A DNA stretch of 64,000 nt from Nigrospora sphaerica (taxonomy: Eukaryota; Ascomycota; Sordariomycetes; Amphisphaeriales; Apiosporaceae): positions 3,100,001-3,164,000 of the forward strand of contig JAGVVL010000015.1 of the NCBI GenBank assembly GCA_018287875.1, in the 5' to 3' direction. Made by a program: the position numbers and the translations under genes. Positions within the stretch are counted from its first letter, which is position 1; the number at the start of each line of letters is the position of its first letter. The notes below the pieces were generated by a model. That model did no database searches and had not been told where the DNA came from. It was given only the letters and a program-made list of their open reading frames with translations. Shown here piece after piece: positions 35,325-45,637 of this stretch.

Positions 35325-36476
35325 ATGGTGTCGCCCCCCACGCCCGACCGCACGCCGTTACCGGCGCCCATGCCCATCCGCCGGTCGACCCGGTCCAGGC
35401 GATCGGCACCGCGCTTCGAGCATGAGGAGTTTATAACCCCCGGGCCATCCACTGCCGGCACTTCCCCCAAGCCGGGCCCTTCGAGCAGACCCAAGCGGAA
35501 GGCGGCCCAGGAGGCCGCCCGTAAGATAGCCCCCGAGACGCTCAGCGCCCATCGCGGTCTTCTTGAAAATTCTCTAGCAGCGATGAAGCCTGATGAGCAC
35601 AAGGACTTCGCTGGCTGGGTGGAGCTTGAGTCAGACCCGGCCTTCTTCAGCGAGATTCTTACCTCCCTGGGCGCCCCCGGCCTCCAGATATCCGAGGTGT
35701 TCGGCGTGGACGCACCTTCCCTTGCCCTTCTGCCGCGCCCTGTCTACGGCCTGGTCTTTCTGTATGAATACGACGGCGAGGTGGAAGACGAGGCGGCCGA
35801 CGCGCGCGAGGACTGCCCGGACGAACTGTGGTTCGGCAACCAGACAACGGCCAACGCCTGCGCGACCGTAGCCATGTTCAACATTCTCATGAACGTGCCC
35901 GACCCCTCATTCGGACCCGAGCTCACCGACTTCAAGGCGACCACGACGCCGCTGTCACCCCCCCACCGCGGGCACAAGCTCGACGAGAACGACTTCATCC
36001 GTGCCATCCACAACAGCGCGGCGAGGCGCTTGGACCTCTGGAGCGAGGACCTGCTGCTGGATAACAAGTTCGAGGCGTATGCGAAACAGCAGAAGCGGAA
36101 GACGGGCCGGGCCACCGGCCACCGCAAGTCGGCGACGGCGAGGAAGAAGGCGTCACGGCGGAAGACCAAGACCGCCGAAAGGGCCAACCACTACATCGCC
36201 TACGTCCCCGTCGCCGGCCGGGTCTGGGAGCTGGACGGCATGCAGACGAGGCCGGCGTGCCTGGGGCCGTTTGCGGACGACTGGCTCGCCGTCGCCGCGG
36301 CGGCCCTGACGGCCCGGATGGCGGCCGGCGGCTCCTTCAACCTCCTCGCGGTGGTGCCGTCCGTATACGAGAGGGCGGCCATGAAGAGGGGCAACTACAT
36401 CCCGGCGAGCCACGCGCTCTTGGCGAAGCTGGCGGAAAAGGGATTGCTGGAGCGGGCGATCGCCTCGAGTACATGA
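35325..36476 (+). CDS. Ubiquitin carboxyl-terminal hydrolase, UCH37/UCHL5-like (peptidase C12)
   Basis: An intronless frame of 383 aa. This papain-fold deubiquitinase removes ubiquitin from C-terminal adducts. The active site is complete: oxyanion Q173 and nucleophile C179 in FGNQTTANACAT, H289 in NHYIAYVPV, and D304 in WELDGMQ. The Q-to-C spacing (6) and H-to-D spacing (15) match UCH37-type enzymes. Two features differ from textbook UCH37. There is a basic N-terminal extension of about 90 residues (RRSTRSRRSAPR, SRPKRKA), and a strongly basic Lys/Arg insert at about 256-284 replaces much of the active-site crossover loop just before the catalytic His. Both could act as nuclear localisation or nucleic-acid contact. 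The C-terminal ULD-like tail (KRGNYIPASHALLAKLAEKG) is present, which in UCH37 binds the proteasome or INO80; that role here is inference. The start ATG at 35325 is the first in frame. Confidence 0.9.
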   Translation: MVSPPTPDRTPLPAPMPIRRSTRSRRSAPRFEHEEFITPGPSTAGTSPKPGPSSRPKRKAAQEAARKIAPETLSAHRGLLENSLAAMKPDEHKDFAGWVELESDPAFFSEILTSLGAPGLQISEVFGVDAPSLALLPRPVYGLVFLYEYDGEVEDEAADAREDCPDELWFGNQTTANACATVAMFNILMNVPDPSFGPELTDFKATTTPLSPPHRGHKLDENDFIRAIHNSAARRLDLWSEDLLLDNKFEAYAKQQKRKTGRATGHRKSATARKKASRRKTKTAERANHYIAYVPVAGRVWELDGMQTRPACLGPFADDWLAVAAAALTARMAAGGSFNLLAVVPSVYERAAMKRGNYIPASHALLAKLAEKGLLERAIASST

Positions 36477-37637
36477 TTGCCCACCTCCTAGACGCCGGGG
36501 CGACTGGAGTGATGGATAACCCTCCTCCTCTCGCCGACACCACGATTCTTCGTCGCTGGAATAGGCCGCCCGCTTGGGAAAGAAAAAGTTGGCGCGAGAC
36601 AGGGCACCCCGGGATAGAAAGTAGCTGTTCCTCCCCCCGCCTGCTGCGACCGTCTGCACGCGGGCCGGGCGCAAGCGTTTTTGGTTTCCGAACCCTCTGG
36701 AGTAGGGAGGCCGCTTCCAGTGGGTTGGGCACATGTATGCACAGGCGCAACCACTTCCCAAGCGCTATCGGCGGCCGGATGCTATTGGTATGTACCGAAG
36801 GTAGGTACTAACATCCATGTATGTACATTCATATGTAGGTATCCTACGGACAGCTCTGTAGTTATGTAGAGCCAGTAAGTTCAGAGTCAGGTGCCGTTCG
36901 TGTGCCCATCCTGCGACTGCATCCGTGGACCCATGTCAATGTCATCTGTAAATGATGTGGTTCCCTTGCACTCGGGTTGGACGACGACGAGAAGAGGGAT
37001 GGAAATCACCTCCCTAGCCTAATCCAGCGAAATGGGTGACCTAGCATACAGAATTTATGCTAATCGTTGAGCAAGTTATGTACCATTTTGTGCTGCTGCG
37101 TCCTATACATCTAAACAAATGGCGTTAGTAGGTCCCATACTTGTACAACACAACCGTCCATCCCTCCAATGGGGGCCCCTACGTAGCGCGCCAAGGCCCC
37201 CCCCCATGCCCCAGCTTAGCGTAGTACACCTAGCAGGGAAGTACCAATGTTCGGCGCATCTAGTTGTACATCCTATCCCAGCAAGATGAGTGGGCAACCA
37301 GTGACGCGCCTAGCGACGTGGTTGTGGTGGTGCTCCAGCGTGCAGGCAAAGCTTCAGAGACCAAAATATTTCCGTCTCCATCCTGTGTTTATCGGAGCTT
37401 TCTACAGCCCTCAGCAGCCTCAGCGAAGCCACGAGCGGCTCATTGTCATCCCCCCAGCCCTTCCATTCGCCCTCGAGCGCGCAACTGGACGGCCCCGCGT
37501 CGCTGCGACTTGAAAAAACAACGTCGCCCTCCCATCCCCGGCCGCATTCGTCCCAGACCGAGATCCCATCTCGCCATCCGCGCCCGGGTTCCCGCCACGC
37601 TCGCCCATCTCATGCTTTTCCACCACCGCGGCATGCC
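36477..37637. other. Intergenic region upstream of POM152
   Basis: No protein-like frame. GTAC-rich motifs are clustered at about 36795-36850. The frame of POM152 is open upstream to about 37443, but without an ATG. Confidence 0.5.
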
Positions 37638-40600
37638 ATGAATGCGACTCCCCGTATGCGGTCTGGTGGGTTTCCACAGACCCCAGGTACCGTTGCTCCT
37701 CGCCGCGAGCCCCCCCGGCAGCAGAGACCCCCGAAGCCGTCGTTACCACCGGCGCCCGAAAACATCCTCGCTTCGGCCACGCCGCCCGAGAGCCAGCCTC
37801 TGATTCCGCTGACCACGCTCGACGCGCCGAGCCAGCGCTTCTGGGCCCTCTTTCTGTACGGCATCATTCTAGCATGGCGCTTCTACGACTGGGTTTGCGT
37901 GGCCGACGAAGGCACCGGCTCCTTCGCCCTCTTCACGAAATGGGTCACCATCGATTTCGTCTGGCTGTTCGTCGCCATGCCCGGCCTCAGGATACCCTGG
38001 CTCGACTGGTCGCAGCCCGTCGTCCTCTCCCTCTTCATCGGCCAGTTCTTCCTGAACTGGGTCCTGATGTTTAACGTTGAGCTTCCGTGGACCACCTGGC
38101 TGTTCGGTATCGTCAAGGTCTTCTACGATCGCGAACTGGCCATCTCGGAGCACAATGTCAAGGTCTCGAGCATTCTACAGAACCACTCCTTGATCATGGG
38201 AAAACAGATTATCAACATCCTGCCCGAGGGCTCGGCCATGCTCAACCCCGGCAAGACTCCCTTCTGCGTCGGCCAGGGCCAGAGCATGGCCCTCGTGCCG
38301 CTGTACTTCAATGCCACCATCCCCGTCGAGGTCGAGATTTCGCGCGTCGACCTGGAGACGAACAACGAGGAGATCATTCGGCTGAGCAAATCGCAACTCA
38401 AGGAGATCGAGAAGCAGGCCAAACGGCTCAGCGAGGAGGACAGCGTTTCATCGTACATCTACGACGTGCCCGTCAAGAAGCCCGGCGCCTATCGGCTGAA
38501 CAAAGTCCTCGACGAGTACAAGCTGGACGTCCAGCGGGCCAGTGACCCCGTCTACGTGGTGCCGTGCCCCAAGGCCCAAGTCCGACGCGCCGTATCGGCC
38601 AACAGGTGCATCAACGACCTCTCGGACCTCTCTTTGGAGGTCTACGGTACTCCGCCTCTCAAGATCGTCTACAGCCGGGTCGTGAACGGCCAGGACCGCA
38701 GTTTTCACTTCCAGAGCCTCCAGCCCGATGGTTACACGTCGCCACTGCTGGGCGCCGCCTCTCGGTCGAGCCTCATCCAACCCGGCGATGAGGACTTTTC
38801 GTGGGCCCGCGCCCAGACTGTCACGGTGTCGCTTAATGAGTCGATGAACCAGGCTGGCGAGTGGCAGTACTCGATTGACGAGGTCCACGATGTCTTTGAC
38901 AATGTCGTCAAGTACGCCCCGTCGGGCGAAGAAGCCGACTACAAGCCGCGGCCCAAACACCTATACCAAGACTTCAACGTCCGGGAGCGGCCACGGGCGA
39001 ACCTGGTTGGGTGTGACCAGCGGAACCCTCTCAAGGTGGCCAAGGGCAAGGACAAAAAGCTGCCCGTCAAATTTGACATCGCGAGCGCGACTCCGGAAAG
39101 TGCGACGTACACGATCGCGTGGCAGTTCTCGCCGATCGATACTTTGACCAAGAGCGGCGACCACGGAGATGTCGTCGAGATTGGCCGCCACACCGCCAAA
39201 AACGCCAACGACCTCCCGACCATCTCCGCCCCTGGCTTGTACACACTCAAATCCGTTACCTGCGAGTCCTGCGAGGGCGAGATCGAGGAGCCTTCTTCCT
39301 GTCTGCTGCTTAACCCATTGGAGCCCAAGCTCTCGATCCACGCCGAGGAGATCCCCGATAAGTGTGCTGGCAACTCGATTGGTCTGCGCGTCGACCTGGA
39401 CCTCGTCGGTACCCCGCCGTTCAATATCTACTACGACGTTATCAGCGACGTGGACCGCAGGAGGAGGGAGAGAGTCGAGGTCCGTGGTCTGCGCCAGCAG
39501 ATCGAGCTCCTGCCGCGCAACGCCGGAAGATACCAGTACAAGTTCCGAAGCCTCGAGGACAGCATATACACGGTTCCGCTGCCCCTGACGGACGAATACA
39601 CGCTCGAGCAGAACGTCAAGCCGCCGGCGAGCGCCTTCATCGCCAACCCGTCCGAGGTCATCACCGCCTGCCTGGACGAGCCGATCAAGGTGGACATCAA
39701 GCTGCTGGGCGACGGGCCGTTCACGCTCGAGTGGGAGCTGGTGCACGAAGGCAGGAAGAAGTCGGAGAAGGTTACGGGCATCGACAGCGACACCTACACC
39801 ATCCAGACGGCCCCGCTCTCCCAGGGTGGCGAGTACACTCTGGCTCTCAAGAGCATCCAAGACGTTACCGGCTGCCGCATTTTCTTGAAGGAGGAGACCA
39901 AGATCTCGGTCCGCCGCCAACGCCCGCGCGCCGGCTTCGGTCTCCTGGAAAGCAAGCGGTCAATCACCGTCGTCGAGGATGCCAAGGTCAACCTTCCTCT
40001 GCGCCTCTCGGGCGACGGCCCCTGGAGAATCACGTACCGGAACGTCGAAGACAACAAGGGCGAGCAGATCCGCGTTGCTACCGCGAGCAACGACCACATC
40101 GAGATTACCGAACGTGGCACGTACGAGATCCTGGCCGTGATGGATAGCCAGTGCCACGGACAGGTCGATACCAAGGCCATGAGGTTCGACGTGAACTGGT
40201 TCCCGCGGCCCGATCTGGCGCTGCTTGGCGGCGAGACCATTTCGCAGAGAGGCGACGTCTTCGTCAAGCACGAAGTATGCGAGGGCGATATCGACGGCGT
40301 CGAAGTAGCTCTCCGAGGTATGTGGACCCATGCCTTTGACATGCCCCTGGCTATGACCCTGGCTAACAACGACATCTCAGGTTCCCCGCCCTACCACGTT
40401 TCGTACGAGGTCAAGCACAAGCCGAAATCGGGCGCCGGCTCGGTGGCGCAGAAGAACTTCGATGCGGCCCTCGCCAAGGCCTCGATTCCGATGGACACGA
40501 GCCGCGCCGGCCTCTTTACCTACAAGTTCTCGGCACTGGCCGACAACCTCTACAACGACGACAAGAAGTTCAAGCCGCTCGTGCTGGAGCAGACGGTCAA

Positions 40601-41486
40601 CGCCAAGCCGTCTGCCGCCTTTGTCAAGCCCGGACAGACGTTTAAACTGTGTCTGTCGGAGCAGGACTACGAAGACAAGATTCCCATCAGGCTGGAGGGC
40701 GTGGCGCCCTTCTATATGGAGATCGAGGTCCGGCACCAGTCGGGCGGGCCCCCCGAGGTACACCGCATCCCCAACATCCCGTCCAACAGCTACGGCATCC
40801 AGGTTCCCCGGCAGTTCCTCAAGCTCGGGTCCCAGTCGGTCCGGATCCGCAAAGTGCGGGACGCCCGCGGTTGCCAGCAGAAGGTCGAGAGTGGCGGCCC
40901 ATCAGTGCAGGTGCAGGTCTTCGACGCGCCGTCCATCTACCCCCTGGAGGCACGCACCGATTACTGCGTCGGCGAGCGCATCTCGTACACGCTCACGGGC
41001 TCGGCGCCCTTCGACATTGTCTACACGTTTGACAACAAGGAACGCCACGCCAAGTCGCAGACGACCAACTTCCGGCGTATCGCCGAGTCGGCGGGCGAGT
41101 TTTCCATCAAGTCGATCAGCGACAAGGCGTCGGAGTGCCGGGCGGCCGTGGACCTGTCCAAGACGATCCACCCGCTGCCGTCGGCCCGCATCTCTCGGGG
41201 TAAGATCAACAGGGTGTCGATTCACGAGGGCGGCGAGGTGGAGATGCTCTTCGAGTTCTGGGGCACGCCGCCGTTCGAGTTCACGTACACGCGCAGCACC
41301 AACGCGCGCAAGGGCCAGAAGAGCGAGGTGCTCGAGACGCGGCACGATATCAGCAACGACTACAGCAAGACCATCATGGCCAACCTGGAGGGCACGTACG
41401 AGGTGGTGGCCATCAAGGATCGTTTCTGCGCCTTCAGCACCAGGGCGGTCAAACCGGGCGACCAGCAGAAGCGGCTGAAGTACTAG
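37638..41486 (+). CDS. POM152: Nucleoporin POM152, pore membrane ring protein
   Basis: Exons 37638..40317 and 40381..41486 encode 1261 aa, the usual size for fungal POM152. The protein anchors the nuclear pore in the envelope, and its large C-terminal part forms a luminal ring of repeated immunoglobulin-like domains. Hydrophobic segments lie near residues 65-85 ([18 protein letters not shown]), 103-115 and 127-145 ([18 protein letters not shown]). The diagnostic sequence [20 protein letters not shown] follows. Repeated G-x-x-PF/Y motifs ([55 protein letters not shown]) mark successive luminal repeats. The 63-nt intron (GTATGT, branch GGCTAAC, CTCAG) has no stop and is a multiple of three, so it could be missed; removal joins VALRG to SPPYHVSY. 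The ATG at 37638 is the first in a frame that stays open upstream without ATG. Confidence 0.95.
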   Translation: MNATPRMRSGGFPQTPGTVAPRREPPRQQRPPKPSLPPAPENILASATPPESQPLIPLTTLDAPSQRFWALFLYGIILAWRFYDWVCVADEGTGSFALFTKWVTIDFVWLFVAMPGLRIPWLDWSQPVVLSLFIGQFFLNWVLMFNVELPWTTWLFGIVKVFYDRELAISEHNVKVSSILQNHSLIMGKQIINILPEGSAMLNPGKTPFCVGQGQSMALVPLYFNATIPVEVEISRVDLETNNEEIIRLSKSQLKEIEKQAKRLSEEDSVSSYIYDVPVKKPGAYRLNKVLDEYKLDVQRASDPVYVVPCPKAQVRRAVSANRCINDLSDLSLEVYGTPPLKIVYSRVVNGQDRSFHFQSLQPDGYTSPLLGAASRSSLIQPGDEDFSWARAQTVTVSLNESMNQAGEWQYSIDEVHDVFDNVVKYAPSGEEADYKPRPKHLYQDFNVRERPRANLVGCDQRNPLKVAKGKDKKLPVKFDIASATPESATYTIAWQFSPIDTLTKSGDHGDVVEIGRHTAKNANDLPTISAPGLYTLKSVTCESCEGEIEEPSSCLLLNPLEPKLSIHAEEIPDKCAGNSIGLRVDLDLVGTPPFNIYYDVISDVDRRRRERVEVRGLRQQIELLPRNAGRYQYKFRSLEDSIYTVPLPLTDEYTLEQNVKPPASAFIANPSEVITACLDEPIKVDIKLLGDGPFTLEWELVHEGRKKSEKVTGIDSDTYTIQTAPLSQGGEYTLALKSIQDVTGCRIFLKEETKISVRRQRPRAGFGLLESKRSITVVEDAKVNLPLRLSGDGPWRITYRNVEDNKGEQIRVATASNDHIEITERGTYEILAVMDSQCHGQVDTKAMRFDVNWFPRPDLALLGGETISQRGDVFVKHEVCEGDIDGVEVALRGMWTHAFDMPLAMTLANNDISGSPPYHVSYEVKHKPKSGAGSVAQKNFDAALAKASIPMDTSRAGLFTYKFSALADNLYNDDKKFKPLVLEQTVNAKPSAAFVKPGQTFKLCLSEQDYEDKIPIRLEGVAPFYMEIEVRHQSGGPPEVHRIPNIPSNSYGIQVPRQFLKLGSQSVRIRKVRDARGCQQKVESGGPSVQVQVFDAPSIYPLEARTDYCVGERISYTLTGSAPFDIVYTFDNKERHAKSQTTNFRRIAESAGEFSIKSISDKASECRAAVDLSKTIHPLPSARISRGKINRVSIHEGGEVEMLFEFWGTPPFEFTYTRSTNARKGQKSEVLETRHDISNDYSKTIMANLEGTYEVVAIKDRFCAFSTRAVKPGDQQKRLKY

Positions 41487-42156
41487 ACGAAGGGCAGGGC
41501 GTGGGGACGGCGAAGGCGGGGGGGCGGGGGTGAAAAAGGGGAGGGGAACGCATGTAGAGGCATTGAGCAACGGCGTTATTGGTATGATGATGGATACGAA
41601 GAGCGTCAGTCGCGCTTCTGTCAATGATCAATTGAAATTTCATTATGTTTTTTTCGGCAATGTCGCGACGGCCGCGGGCGATGTACAGTGCATGTTGAAA
41701 ACTTTCTCACTGTGAATCGTGCACCAGAGCATGATCAACTTAGCATTCTGTGTATATCGTGCGCTGTGACTTTCCGCCTGCGACGAGTTTCATCCCGTCG
41801 GCAAGGACGTGCATGCCTCTACGGATGCATCGCCGGTGTTGCTTCCAAGTCAGTGCCTGAATGTACCTGCATCGTACATGTACATCCATCCCGATGTATG
41901 TCATGTCGGGTACTTGGGCGTGGACTTCTTGCCCGATCAAGTACCAAAGCACTCGGCTAAGAACCTCTCTTATAGCACTGGCCTCTCTCCCCGCCATCTC
42001 CACGATGCTTTTTCCATACAGCCCGACAACAACGCCACCGACAGCATCGCCGTCCCCTTTACAGGGACGCGTCGGCCATCTCTCAGCCAGGACCAGCATC
42101 ATAACTCTTCCCACTGATTGCCAGTACTTTTTCCGTCACGAACGTAGCAGGGTATC
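41487..42156. other. Intergenic region downstream of POM152
   Basis: No gene seen. It probably holds the POM152 3' UTR and the promoter of the following gene. Confidence 0.5.
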
Positions 42157-43660
42157 ATGACGGAAGGCGGCGGATCGACACGCTTCGACCGCGATACGGG
42201 CCAGGTGTACCGCGAGCGGCTCATGGCGCCCGTGTCGCTGCGGCGACGGGAGGCGCTCCCCTGGCACCAGCAACCGGCGTACACGGCGACGCGGCGGCGG
42301 CGGCCGGGTCGGCGCGGGCCCGCCTCGCTTCTCGACATGGCCGTCAAGCTCGTCGCCGACAACATTGCCGCCGTGGGCGTCGACGCCCTGCGCCGCTGCC
42401 CCGCCGGCCTCGTCTGGCGCGTCTGGGACTACCTGGACCACCGCCGGAGGTCAGTCGGGCACCCTCCCCCTCCCTACGCCCTTCGTGCCGCGCTGACGCC
42501 GCCGTGCCTGGCCCCAGGGGCGTCAGCTTCCACGCCTGGAAGACGATCCTGCTCGCGCTGCCGGACCACGGCCACCCGCGCACCGGCGTCGCGCCGCCGC
42601 GTCTGCTGTAAGCCCCCCGGGACCTCCATCGCCCCCTCGTTCGAATCCCGGGGGCCGGGAGAGAGCCGCCGGGACCCTCTTGTTGCGTGCTGTTCGGACG
42701 AAGCCCTGACTCGGGAGTGTTGTAGCAGCTACCACCAGGTCCTGCAGAGCCCCGGGGCGCCGCTGCAGGCTTATCTCGGCCCGCTCGCGGCGTCCCCCTT
42801 CGAGTTCCTCACCGGCGTCGTCATCAGCCAGGGTGCTCGCTTTGCCGAGTCGGAGCTGCTGGCGTTGCCGCGCCTGCGCAACCTAGCCGTCCTCGCCCTC
42901 CTGCAGCCCATGCCGTTTTTCGGACCGGATTTCCCGCGCGTCACGGACCGCCTGATCCGTGAGTGGGCGCTGTTGCCGTGAGTCCCGAATCCCCCTTTGG
43001 CGTAGCAGAGGATAGGCGCGTCCCCGCCTGAACCCGCGCTCCCAGCCGGTATGCTGAAACCTTGAGCCTCCCTCCCCCAGGGACCCCTTCCCGGCGCTAC
43101 GCTCCCTCATCATCACCAACCAGGGCCACACGACGACGCAGTCGCTCGTTTCGGTGGCGCAGTTCCCCGCCCTCGAGATGTACGCCGTGGGCGGCCGGCG
43201 GGCCGACTGGGACGCCGACACGCCCCCGGCGGCGGCCGAATGCTGGCGGCGGCAGCGCTGTCAGGTCGACATCGTCCCCAGGGCGGCCGGGGTGGTGGAG
43301 CTCCTGCCCGAGCCCTTCGCCAGCCTCGAGCTCGGCAACGGCCCGCCCTACCGTGACCGCTACGAGGCCCAGTACCTTTTCCACCGCGTTCGCCCTGGCG
43401 ACGACCCCACGACGCCGCTGTGGCGCCTCGGCTTCCACCTCAACCGGCGGAAGCGTAAGGTGCGGGAGCAGGAGTCGGAGGAGAGGAAAAAGAAGAAGGG
43501 CGACGACGCCGCCGTTGCCCAGCCCGGTCCGTCCCAGCCGCCCCAGGAGGGGAAGGCGAAGGCTAAAGACGCCACCGGCGCCGAGCCCCAGCCGTCCCAG
43601 CCGTCGCGGGGGAGGCGTCTCAAGGGCCTCGAGGGCGTGTTTCAGAGCTTTGGAGCGTAG
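42157..43660 (+). CDS. Unrecognised fungal protein with charged C-terminus
   Basis: I do not recognise the family. Four exons (42157..42449, 42518..42607, 42729..42977, 43081..43660) encode 403 aa. The N-terminus is basic, then MAVKLVADNIAAVGVDALR and LVWRVWDYLDHRRRGVSFH form a likely helical segment reminiscent of fungal F-box/LRR-type proteins. Leucine-rich strands follow (LPRLRNLAVLALLQPMPFFG, FPALRSLIITNQGHTTTQSL, FPALEMYAVGG), consistent with a few degenerate leucine-rich repeats. The last 80 residues are low-complexity Lys/Glu/Pro/Gln. Donors are GTCAGT, GTAAGC and GTGAGT. Exon 3 can begin at 42726 or 42729 because the acceptor is a tandem TAGCAG, which adds or drops one Ser. All junctions keep the frame. 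Confidence 0.68.
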
Positions 43661-44207
43661 GGGCGCAGAGAGGGGGAATGGGGGCGACGAGGACCAGGAA
43701 GAGCAGAGGCCACGATTGTGTGATGCCTCGCCCACGTGGAGACGCAAGGGGATGTGCAAGGGTGAAGATGACGGTGCTCTCCATGCATCGTTTTAGGCTG
43801 GCCGCCGTCACATGGCCCTAGGAAGCGGGGGTTTGTTTCTCTTATACCCTCGGGGCGGGTGGACCGCACACCGAGCCGGTCAGTCATTCTTTAGTTTCCA
43901 GGCAAGAACCAAGCAACCGCTCTCTCTAGTCGTACATGGTATGAGCGGCGATGTGTTGTAATCTCCAAGTCACTGTCGACGCCCAGTTGAACGTCTGTTG
44001 CGCGCCGCCCTATCCCAATCCTATCCTACACGGGGGAGGGGAGGCGGAAGGTTGTAAAAACGTGACAAGAGACCATCCCCCTCTTCTTCCCTTCCCCCCT
44101 TTCCCCCTTCCCCCCTTCCCCCTCCGGCCCATGTTCCGAGAATCCGTCGTGGCGCCGGCTCGGTCCGGGCGCGGACCGACTGCGTCGCGCACAGCGCGGG
44201 GGAAAGA
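43661..44207. other. Convergent intergenic region
   Basis: This is the 3' flank between the unknown gene (+) and ERV1 (-). A purine/pyrimidine-asymmetric C/T tract lies at about 44080-44125. Nothing else is seen. Confidence 0.5.
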
Positions 44208-44913
44208 CTAGTCGCAGCGGCCGTCCTTCCAGCCGTCGCGCCAGCGCTCCTCCCAGCGGGCGCAGTCGAAGGCCTTCTTGCCGAGCTTGAGGTTGACGGC
44301 GTTGTGGGCCTCGCAGAGCCACTGGCCGAACTCGGCGCGGCCGCCGACGCGCACCTGCTCGGCCTGCAGGTAGCGCTGGAAGTCCTCGGCGCAGACCCAG
44401 CAGGGGTAGAGGCGCGAGAAGAGGCCGAGGAAGGCGCGCAGGTCGGCCTGCTCGCCCGCCGACGGCCGCGTCGGGTACGTCGCCGCGATCGAGTGCAGCA
44501 GCGTCCACGTCGACCGGCCCAGCTCCTCGACGTCGGGCGGGCAGTCCCTGGGCGGCGACGGCGCGGCGGCGGCGGCGGCGGCGGCGGCGGAGGTGGCGAG
44601 CGCGCCCGGTACGGCGCCCGTGGAGGACGAGGACGACGTCGTCTTGGGCGAGGCCGAGGTCGAGGTCTTGGCTTTGGAGGCGAAGGCGGCGAAGGCGGCG
44701 CCCGAGGAACAGGTACGGCACCTACAGAGACACGCGAACGCCGAGGCGACGGGGGTCAGCGCGACGGTTTCCTGGCCGAGAGGACGAGAGAGAGACGTTG
44801 GGCAGGGGCGGGGGGGAAAACAACGGCGCGACTCACGGCTTGCCGTCCTTGCCCAGCACGACGCCCGGGGGCAAGGGCTTCTTATCGGCGGGTTCCGCTC
44901 CGTCTACGGCCAT
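44208..44913 (-). CDS. ERV1: FAD-linked sulfhydryl oxidase of the mitochondrial intermembrane space
   Basis: Minus-strand exons 44913..44837 and 44721..44208 encode 196 aa. Erv1 re-oxidises Mia40 and passes electrons to cytochrome c or oxygen, driving disulfide formation in the intermembrane space. The N-terminal shuttle pair is C27-R-T-C30. The catalytic redox pair is C133-W-V-C136 in YPCWVCAEDF. The FAD-binding core is recognisable in STWTLLHSIAATYPTRPS and in WLCEAHNAVNLKLGKKAFDC, and the C-terminal Trp-rich end is typical. The intron (GTGAGT, CTGTAG) splits the Pro just before the shuttle CxxC. Between the shuttle pair and the catalytic domain lies an Ala/Ser-rich linker with a nine-Ala run encoded by a GCG repeat. 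It is transcribed divergently from the haem gene at 45638. Confidence 0.95.
44562..44590. repeat. GCG trinucleotide repeat in ERV1 coding sequence
   Basis: A GCG/CGC run encodes a polyalanine stretch of about nine residues in the linker between the shuttle CxxC and the catalytic domain of ERV1. Confidence 0.88.
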
Positions 44914-45637
44914 GTTGTCGGGGTGGGGAAAGCGGCCGGACGAACACGAGTAAGAGACAGTGCGCGAGGGCGTGTGAGAAAGAGAGAGGCGCGGAGGGAC
45001 GGGAAACCAATCACAATCCGCGCGAACCAAGGGCGCGGGCAACGCAGAGGGGGGGGGGGGCAAGGCGGCGACGAGGGTTGAAATGCACTCACGGCAGACA
45101 CTGCGCGCACTGGCTCGCGCGATTGGTAATCAGCCCTCATCCGGCTCCCGCCGGCGAGCCGCTTTTCGAGGCTTCGAGAACGAGCATCATCGCGGGGGGG
45201 AACGCGACGTCCGGGCTCGGCGTGGAAAAAAGGGTTTATCGATAAAGCTATAGGTCCACGTACATGTACAAGTACATGGATCAACCCAGTCACAGTGGTC
45301 GCTTGACGGGTCATATGGCGGGGCAAGTGCACAATCAATCGCCCCGGATGGCCTGCCCCTCGGTCGTCACTTGCAGATCCCGCAGGCGTCGCCGATGATG
45401 CCGTGGCACGCACGCCCGGTGGTGAATTCAGCGTGGTATTCGGTCGGTACTTGCAACTCCATGGTCTATCAGGGGTTGCTGTAAAAGCGAAAGGTACACA
45501 GAGAGAGGGAGAGACAGGGAGAGGCTGAAAGAGAAAGAGAAACATCGCCGTCGAGACTTTGTACCGCCGTCAACCGCCCACGCCCCAAGAACGTTGGTGA
45601 CTTTCGTCGTCGACCACCACCACCGCCGTCCATCACC
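44914..45637. promoter_or_regulatory. Bidirectional promoter region, ERV1 / HEM4
   Basis: These 724 nt separate two divergent start codons. I see no gene inside, although frames run through parts of it. A motif with three GTAC cores lies at about 45257-45277. Shared regulation is inferred from geometry only. Confidence 0.5.

Noticed and set aside
38961..39920. 319-codon antisense frame across POM152
   Set aside because: Also an antisense shadow of a biased coding region.
42640..42670. tRNA gene, because of a B-box-like gttcgaatcc
   Set aside because: No five-base T stem, A box or acceptor stem can be built around it. It lies in an intron of the gene at 42157-43660.
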